This document shows positions 59,249-64,000 of a stretch of 64,000 bases of DNA, in pieces. Source of the stretch: Phycicoccus sp. Soil802. GTDB lineage: Bacteria > Actinomycetota > Actinomycetes > Actinomycetales > Dermatophilaceae. The number at the start of each line of letters is the position of its first letter. Position 1 is the stretch's first letter. The notes under the pieces were generated by a model. That model ran no database searches. It was given only the letters and a program-made list of their open reading frames with translations, and was not told the origin of the DNA. Location of the stretch: the NCBI RefSeq assembly GCF_001429605.1, contig NZ_LMSS01000005.1, positions 230,618 to 294,617 of the forward strand, written 5' to 3'. A program made the position numbers and the translations under genes.

Positions 59249-60601
59249 TCAGCTCGCGAAGATGCTCTTCTTCTGCTTCTCGATGCTGTTGACGAGTCCG
59301 TCGATGTCCTTCGGGTTCTTGAGGAAGGACTGGATGGCCGGGATCATCACCGTCGAGGCGAAGTCCGGCCGGGTGTCGCGGTCCATGAACTGGGCGATCG
59401 ACTTGGCCTGCGAGACGAACTCCACCGACTTCTTCTGCAGCGACGTGTAGGCCGCCTTGTCGGCCTGGTCGTTCGTCGCGATGACGCTCGGGTCGGCCTT
59501 GACGACGATGTTCTGCGCCGCGGCGGAGCCCACGTAGCCGAGCAGCTTCTTGGCCCCGGCCTCGTTCTTGGGCCGCTTGGCCATCATGTAGCCGTCGATG
59601 GGCGCCTCGATGGCGTCGGCGCCGATGGTGGAGTCGATCTCGGGGAAGTTGAAGAAGGTGAGGTCCTCCTGCTCCGCCCCCTTGGCGAACTGCTGGGCGA
59701 CGAAGGACCCGAGCAGGTAGGTGCCGGCCTTCTTCTGCTGGAGCGTCTGGGCGGCCTCCTGCCAGGTGCGTCCGAGCGAGTCGGGCTGGTGGAACTCGAG
59801 CAGCCCGGCCCAGGTGTCGAAGACAGCCTTGACCTTGTCGCTGTTCCAGGCTTCCTTGCCGGCCATCAGGTTGACGTGGAAGTCGTAACCGTTGACCCGC
59901 AGGTTGAGCTGGTCGAAGGTGCCCATGGCGGGCCAGCCGTCCTTGTCGCCGAAGGCGATCGGGACCAGGCCGTCCTTCTTCATCTGCGTGCCGAGGGTCT
60001 TGAACTCGTCGAGCGTCTTGGGCTCGGCGTAGCCGTGCTTCTCGAACACGCTCTTGCGGTAGAACATCGCCCACGGGTAGTAGGTCGACGGCACGAAGTA
60101 CTGCTTGCCGTCGTCACCCGTCGAGGACTTCTTGAGCGCGTCGGACATCCCGGCGCCGGACAGGTCCTTCCAGACGTCGGAGACGTCACCCGCGAGGCCC
60201 TTGGAGGCGAAGAACCGCATCCGGTAGCCCGCGAACCACATCCACACGTCGTCGGGCGAGCCCTGGAGGTAGTTGTTGATGTTCTCCTGGAAGGAGTTGT
60301 GGTCGATCGTGTTGACCTTGGCCGTGAGGCCGGCGTTGGCCTTCTGGAAGGCGTCCATGACGGCCTGGATCGCGGCCTTCGGGACGGCGTCCGACTGGTT
60401 GGAGCCGACCGTCACGGTGCCGGTGGCGGCGCCACCGGAGCCACCGCTGCCGCCGCCGCCACAGGCGGACAGCAGCGTGGGGGCTGCGAGCAGGGTGCCG
60501 GCGCCGAGGGCGCCGCGCAGGAGGGTCCGACGGCTCACACCGCGGACGGAGGCAGGGACGAGGCTGGCAAGGTACTCGGCCTCGGAGGCGGGGCGGGACA
60601 T
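59249..60601 (-). CDS. Sugar ABC importer binding lipoprotein
   Basis: 450 aa. SRRTLLRG (twin Arg, Tat-like) then hydrophobic core and lipobox LLSAC near residue 47, followed by a Gly/Ser linker. Extracytoplasmic SBP_bac_1/8-type domain. The product binds galactosides for the permease pair (context). ATG 60601 with GGAG 7 bp upstream; an earlier in-frame start lacks such a site. First gene of the leftward operon. Confidence 0.92.
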   Translation of the reverse strand: MSRPASEAEYLASLVPASVRGVSRRTLLRGALGAGTLLAAPTLLSACGGGGSGGSGGAATGTVTVGSNQSDAVPKAAIQAVMDAFQKANAGLTAKVNTIDHNSFQENINNYLQGSPDDVWMWFAGYRMRFFASKGLAGDVSDVWKDLSGAGMSDALKKSSTGDDGKQYFVPSTYYPWAMFYRKSVFEKHGYAEPKTLDEFKTLGTQMKKDGLVPIAFGDKDGWPAMGTFDQLNLRVNGYDFHVNLMAGKEAWNSDKVKAVFDTWAGLLEFHQPDSLGRTWQEAAQTLQQKKAGTYLLGSFVAQQFAKGAEQEDLTFFNFPEIDSTIGADAIEAPIDGYMMAKRPKNEAGAKKLLGYVGSAAAQNIVVKADPSVIATNDQADKAAYTSLQKKSVEFVSQAKSIAQFMDRDTRPDFASTVMIPAIQSFLKNPKDIDGLVNSIEKQKKSIFAS

Positions 60602-60879
60602 GCGGTCTCCTTTGAACGCTGATAGCACCGGCGTGGTGAGGTCGCTGATCTCGACAGATTCGATCAAAAACCACCAACAAGAAACGAGGATGACCGCCGG
60701 GGGGACTGCTGTCAAGCGTTTCGCGTGAACGGTCTTCCATCGTGATCTGTTTCAGGATCCGCTCAACAGCAACGGCATCCGCGCACGCACACGCCTCGCG
60801 ACGCGCCTTCGAACTATCTCGACGTCAACATGTTGATTTTTGTTGACATGGCTTCCTGAGCAGCGCAACACTGTCGCCC
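60602..60879. promoter_or_regulatory. Divergent control region of the galactoside locus
   Basis: 278 bp between the leftward transporter operon and the rightward beta-galactosidase gene. Leftward -35 TTGACA is within 60712-60717 (TGTCAA on the plus strand). AAGCGTTTCGC nearby is like a LacI-type half operator, and TTTGATCGAA-type sequence around 60659-60668 is like DeoR sites. No open frame of note. Confidence 0.6.
60825..60848 (+). promoter_or_regulatory. Operator palindrome and -35 box of the beta-galactosidase gene
   Basis: TCAACATGTTGA (60825-60836) is a perfect 12-bp palindrome; 4 T bases later TGTTGACA (60841-60848) repeats its half-site and gives a consensus -35 (TTGACA). A repressor here would block the promoter. 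The -10 would be near 60866-60871 (AACACT-like). Confidence 0.65.
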
Positions 60880-62868
60880 ATGCGTCAGTGGCCGACAGAC
60901 CGGATCGCCTTCGGAGGCGACTACAACCCCGAGCAGTGGCCCCGCGAGGTGTGGGCCGAGGACATGGAGCTCATGCGGGAGTCCGGCGTCTCGTTCGTGA
61001 CACTCGGCGTCTTCTCGTGGTCCTGGCTCGAGCCCGCCAAGGGCGAGTACGACTTCGGCTGGCTCGACGACATCATGGGCCTGCTCCACGAGAACGACAT
61101 CGCGGTCGACCTCGCCACCGCGACCGCCACCCCTCCCCCCTGGCTGTCCGCGGCGCACCCCGAGATCCTGCCCGTCGACCACGAGGGCCGGACGTTGTGG
61201 CCGGGCAGCCGGCAGGCCTGGTGCCCCAGCTCACACATCTACCGCGACCACGCCCTGGCGCTGACCGCCCAGCTGGCCCAGCGCTACCACGACCACCCCG
61301 CGCTCGCCCTGTGGCACGTCTCGAACGAGTACGCCTGCCACAACATCCCGTGCTACTGCGACACCTGTGCCGCCGGGTTCCGGGTCTGGCTGGAGCGCCG
61401 CTACGGCGAGCTCGACCGCCTCAACGACGCCTGGGGCACCGCCTTCTGGAGCCAGCGCTACACCGACTGGGAGCAGGTCCTGCCCCCGCGGCTCACCACG
61501 ACCTTCGCCAACCCGACCCACGAGCTCGACTACAAGCGCTTCCAGTCGGCCACCCTGCTGGACTTCCACCGCAGCGAGAAGGCGGTCCTCAACGACCTCT
61601 CCCCCGGGGTGCCGGTGACGACGAACTTCATGACGCTCGCGCACTTCGACCACCTCGACTACCACCAGTGGGCGCCCGACCAGGACGTCGTGAGCACCGA
61701 CCACTACGTCGTGGCCACCCTCGAGCACCCCCGGGCCGAGCTCGCCTTCAGCGGCGACCTCACCCGTGGCCTCGCCGGCGGCGCGCCCTGGCTGCTGATG
61801 GAGCACTCCACGAGCGCGGTGAACTGGCAGCCGGTCAACCCCGCGAAGGACCCCGGCCAGACCGTGCGCGACAGCATCGCGCACGTGGCGCGCGGCGCCG
61901 ACACCATCGGCTTCTTCCAGTGGCGGCAGTCCCGCTCCGGGTCCGAGAAGTTCCACTCCGCGCTCGTCCCCCACGCGGGCCGCGACAGCGCGCGGTTCCG
62001 CGAGGTCTGCCAGCTCGGCGCCCTGGCCGGCCGGCTCGGGGCACTCAAGGGCTCCCGGGTCGAGGCCGAGGTCGCGATCCTGTGGGACTACCAGGCCCAG
62101 TGGGCCGCGCACGGTCCCGCCATGCCGTCCAGCGAGCTGCGCTACCCCACGACGGCGCACGCGATCCACCGCGTGCTGCGAGACCAGGGCATCACGGCCG
62201 ACGTGGTGCACCCGAGTGCCGACCTCACGGCATACCGGGTCGTCGTGGTCCCCACCCTGTACCTGGTGACCGACGAGCACGCGGCGGCGATCGCGGCGGC
62301 CGCCGCGGCCGGCGCCCAGGTGCTCGTCACCTTCTTCTCCGGCATCGCCACCGAGGACGACCACGTGCGGCTCGGCGGCTACCCCGGCGCCTTCCGTGAC
62401 CTGCTCGGCGTGCGCGTCGAGGAGTTCTTCCCCCTCATGCCCGGTGAGACCGTCGCGCTCGCCGAGGGAGGCGCGGGTCGGCTCTGGAGCGAGGACGTCA
62501 CCGCCGTCGACAGCGAGGTGCTCGACCGGTATGCCGCCGGCCCCCTGGCCGGGCGACCGAGCCTGACCCGCCGCGCCACCGGAGCGGGCGCCGCGTGGTA
62601 CCTCAGCACGCTCCCGGACGACGTCTCGTTGGCGGCGGTCCTCGACCGGGTGACCGGGGCGGGCGGGGTCTCCCCGGTCGCCGACGTCCCGCCGGGCGTC
62701 GAGGCCACCCGCCGCCGGGGCCCCGAGGGTTCGTGGCTGTTCCTGCTCAACGACACGGACCAGCCCCAAGAGGTGCCGGCGACCGGCCATGATGTGGTGG
62801 GTGATGGCCCCGTGGGCCCGACCGTCACCCTCCTGCCGGGTGGCGTCGCCGTCGTCAGGGAGGACTGA
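60880..62868 (+). CDS. GH42 beta-galactosidase
   Basis: 662 aa, cytosolic. Acid/base Glu in LWHVSNEYACH near residue 148; nucleophile Glu in LLMEHSTSAVNWQ near 307; a Cys cluster CHNIPCYCDTC for zinc. Then a trimerisation (beta-galactosidase-small-type) domain and a C-terminal beta domain. It releases beta-linked galactose. ATG 60880 has a short leader. Transcribed away from the importer genes, with deoR and galT behind it. Confidence 0.94.
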   Translation: MRQWPTDRIAFGGDYNPEQWPREVWAEDMELMRESGVSFVTLGVFSWSWLEPAKGEYDFGWLDDIMGLLHENDIAVDLATATATPPPWLSAAHPEILPVDHEGRTLWPGSRQAWCPSSHIYRDHALALTAQLAQRYHDHPALALWHVSNEYACHNIPCYCDTCAAGFRVWLERRYGELDRLNDAWGTAFWSQRYTDWEQVLPPRLTTTFANPTHELDYKRFQSATLLDFHRSEKAVLNDLSPGVPVTTNFMTLAHFDHLDYHQWAPDQDVVSTDHYVVATLEHPRAELAFSGDLTRGLAGGAPWLLMEHSTSAVNWQPVNPAKDPGQTVRDSIAHVARGADTIGFFQWRQSRSGSEKFHSALVPHAGRDSARFREVCQLGALAGRLGALKGSRVEAEVAILWDYQAQWAAHGPAMPSSELRYPTTAHAIHRVLRDQGITADVVHPSADLTAYRVVVVPTLYLVTDEHAAAIAAAAAAGAQVLVTFFSGIATEDDHVRLGGYPGAFRDLLGVRVEEFFPLMPGETVALAEGGAGRLWSEDVTAVDSEVLDRYAAGPLAGRPSLTRRATGAGAAWYLSTLPDDVSLAAVLDRVTGAGGVSPVADVPPGVEATRRRGPEGSWLFLLNDTDQPQEVPATGHDVVGDGPVGPTVTLLPGGVAVVRED

Positions 62869-62873
62869 TCGAG

Positions 62874-63686
62874 ATGCTCGCGAGCCAGCGCCGCACCACC
62901 ATCCTCGGGCTCGTCGAGGAGAGTGGCGCGGTTCGCGTGTCCGAGCTGGTCGAACAGCTCGGCGTCTCCGACATGACCGTGCGTCGCGACATCGAGCAGC
63001 TCGCGGGCGAGGGCCTCGTGCAGCGCGTGCACGGCGGGGCCCTGGCCGTCGGCGCCCGGAGCAGCGAGGAGCCGGGCTTCACGGCCAAGTCCGGGCTCAT
63101 GCAGGCGCAGAAGATCGCCATCGCCGAGGCGGCCGCCCAGCTCGTCGAGCCGGGTGCGGCCATCGGGATCTCCGCGGGGACGACCACCTTCGAGTTCGCC
63201 CGCGCCGTCTGCGCGGTCCCCGACCTCACCGTCGTCACCAACTCGGTGCCGGTCGCCCAGCTGCTGCACGAGTCCGGGGCGCCCGGCCAGACCGTCGTGC
63301 TGACCGGTGGCGTCCGGACCCCCTCGGACGCCCTGGTCGGACCGGTGGCCGTGACCGCCCTGCGGATGCTCCACGTCGACCGGCTCTTCCTCGGCGTGCA
63401 CGGCATGGATGCCCGGGCCGGTCTCACCACCCCGAACCTCGTCGAGGCGGAGACCAACCGCGCCATGGTCGAGACCTCCCGGCAGGTCTGCGTCCTGGCC
63501 GACCACACCAAGTGGGGCACCGTCGGCCTCAGCACGATCATCCCCCTCTCGTCGGTCGACCTCGTGGTCTCCGACGAGGGACTCGGGTCGCGCGCCCGCA
63601 CCGCCCTCACCGAGGCCGGCGCCGAGGTCACGATCGCCACGCAGCCCCGCACCCGGTTCGACCGACGCCGACGAGGAACCCCATGA
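62874..63686 (+). CDS. DeoR/GlpR family regulator
   Basis: 270 aa. N-terminal winged helix RRTTILGLVEESGAVRVSELVEQLGVSDMTVRRDIEQL (residues 5-43), then a sugar-phosphate sensor domain (IGISAGTTTFEFA; ADHTKWG). It probably senses a galactose-derived phosphate and controls the locus. GGAGGA 6-8 bp before ATG; 5 bp after the beta-galactosidase stop; overlaps galT by 4 bp. Confidence 0.92.
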   Translation: MLASQRRTTILGLVEESGAVRVSELVEQLGVSDMTVRRDIEQLAGEGLVQRVHGGALAVGARSSEEPGFTAKSGLMQAQKIAIAEAAAQLVEPGAAIGISAGTTTFEFARAVCAVPDLTVVTNSVPVAQLLHESGAPGQTVVLTGGVRTPSDALVGPVAVTALRMLHVDRLFLGVHGMDARAGLTTPNLVEAETNRAMVETSRQVCVLADHTKWGTVGLSTIIPLSSVDLVVSDEGLGSRARTALTEAGAEVTIATQPRTRFDRRRRGTP

Positions 63687-64000
63687 GCCTGACCCGCACC
63701 AGCCGTCGGCTCGCGGACGGTCGGGAGATCATCTACTTCGACGACACCTCCGACGCCCCCGTGCGCACCGCCGAGGACCAGCGTCCCCTCGGTGAGCGTG
63801 CCCGGTCGGGCGAGATCCGGCACGACGCCCTCGTGGGCGACTGGGTCGCCGTCGCCGGGCACCGGTTGAACCGGACCTTCCTGCCCCCCAAGGACGAGTG
63901 CCCGCTGTGCCCCACGGGCACCGGGAGCGTCCCCTCGGAGGTGCCCGAGGCGTCCTACGACGTCGTCGTGTTCGAGAACCGGTTCCCCTCCTACGCGCCG
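63683..64000 (+). CDS. galT: Galactose-1-phosphate uridylyltransferase, 5' part
   Basis: The first 106 residues of GalT: zinc motif CPLCP near residue 73, VFENRFPSYAP at the end. It exchanges UMP between UDP-glucose and galactose-1-phosphate in the Leloir pathway. ATG 63683 overlaps the regulator stop (ATGA). The gene runs off the right edge; galK is expected beyond. Confidence 0.92.
   Translation, partial: MSLTRTSRRLADGREIIYFDDTSDAPVRTAEDQRPLGERARSGEIRHDALVGDWVAVAGHRLNRTFLPPKDECPLCPTGTGSVPSEVPEASYDVVVFENRFPSYAP

Overview
This is a chromosomal segment of a high-GC actinobacterium. Gene content and order point to the Intrasporangiaceae or a close relative (inference, not tested by search). 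GTG starts, ATGA/GTGA stop-start overlaps and apparently leaderless genes are common. From memory, the backbone follows the Mycobacterium tuberculosis order accA3 ... lpdA - deoD - pmmB - add - deoA - cdd - sdhCDAB, with insertions. No tRNA, rRNA or CRISPR array was recognised.

Layout. 1-7.8 kb: end of a biotin-dependent carboxylase alpha chain, a secreted protein, an MT0933-like antitoxin-type domain with a Pro/Glu tail, LpdA-like flavoprotein, purine nucleoside phosphorylase, phosphohexomutase, an orphan receiver protein. 7.986-13.92 kb: an integrated element of about 5.94 kb that splits a DUF222/HNH (13E12-type) gene. It carries a serine integrase next to attL, an HUH Rep protein, small ORFs and, at its right end, lower-GC genes that look like defence cargo. 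15.3-19.5 kb: deoC, a pair of aldehyde-dehydrogenase genes (the second lacks the catalytic half), a uridine-kinase-like gene. 19.6-26.9 kb: a MoxR/DUF58/DUF4129/DUF4350 cluster with SpoIIM-like and RDD membrane proteins. 26.9-38.6 kb: nucleoside salvage and uptake (add, cupin, deoA, cdd, BMP-type ABC importer) with an M20 amidohydrolase and a TetR/hydrolase pair. 38.7-47.5 kb: a methylmalonyl-CoA-mutase-type gene broken by a 99-bp duplication, a GbsR/MarR regulator with an ABC exporter, manC, a GT4 glycosyltransferase, an aldo/keto reductase and a MerR regulator. 47.7-55.2 kb: sdhCDAB, a D-Ala-D-Ala carboxypeptidase, a YihY protein, a 2H phosphoesterase, trpS. 55.2-64 kb: a galactoside locus with GH36 alpha-galactosidase and its ABC importer on one strand, and GH42 beta-galactosidase, a DeoR regulator and galT on the other.

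How it works together. Deoxynucleosides enter through the BMP importer and are split or deaminated by DeoA, Cdd, Add and DeoD; DeoC, the phosphomutase and the aldehyde dehydrogenases take up the sugar part. Galactosides enter through the sugar ABC importer, are hydrolysed by the two galactosidases, and galactose goes to GalT.

Most unusual signals. (1) The octamer GTATGCCG occurs about 31 times on both strands by my eye count, is always preceded by the same G when the core TATGCCG is found, and is absent from the mobile element. (2) The element carries a coupled pair, a 59-aa membrane peptide and a 359-aa protein, that share a GD.S.Q.QV motif, plus an Abi-C-like protein. (3) The HNH gene closes perfectly in frame across the inferred TT core. 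(4) There are two sequence duplications that look like assembly joins, and one ABC ATPase without a canonical start codon.
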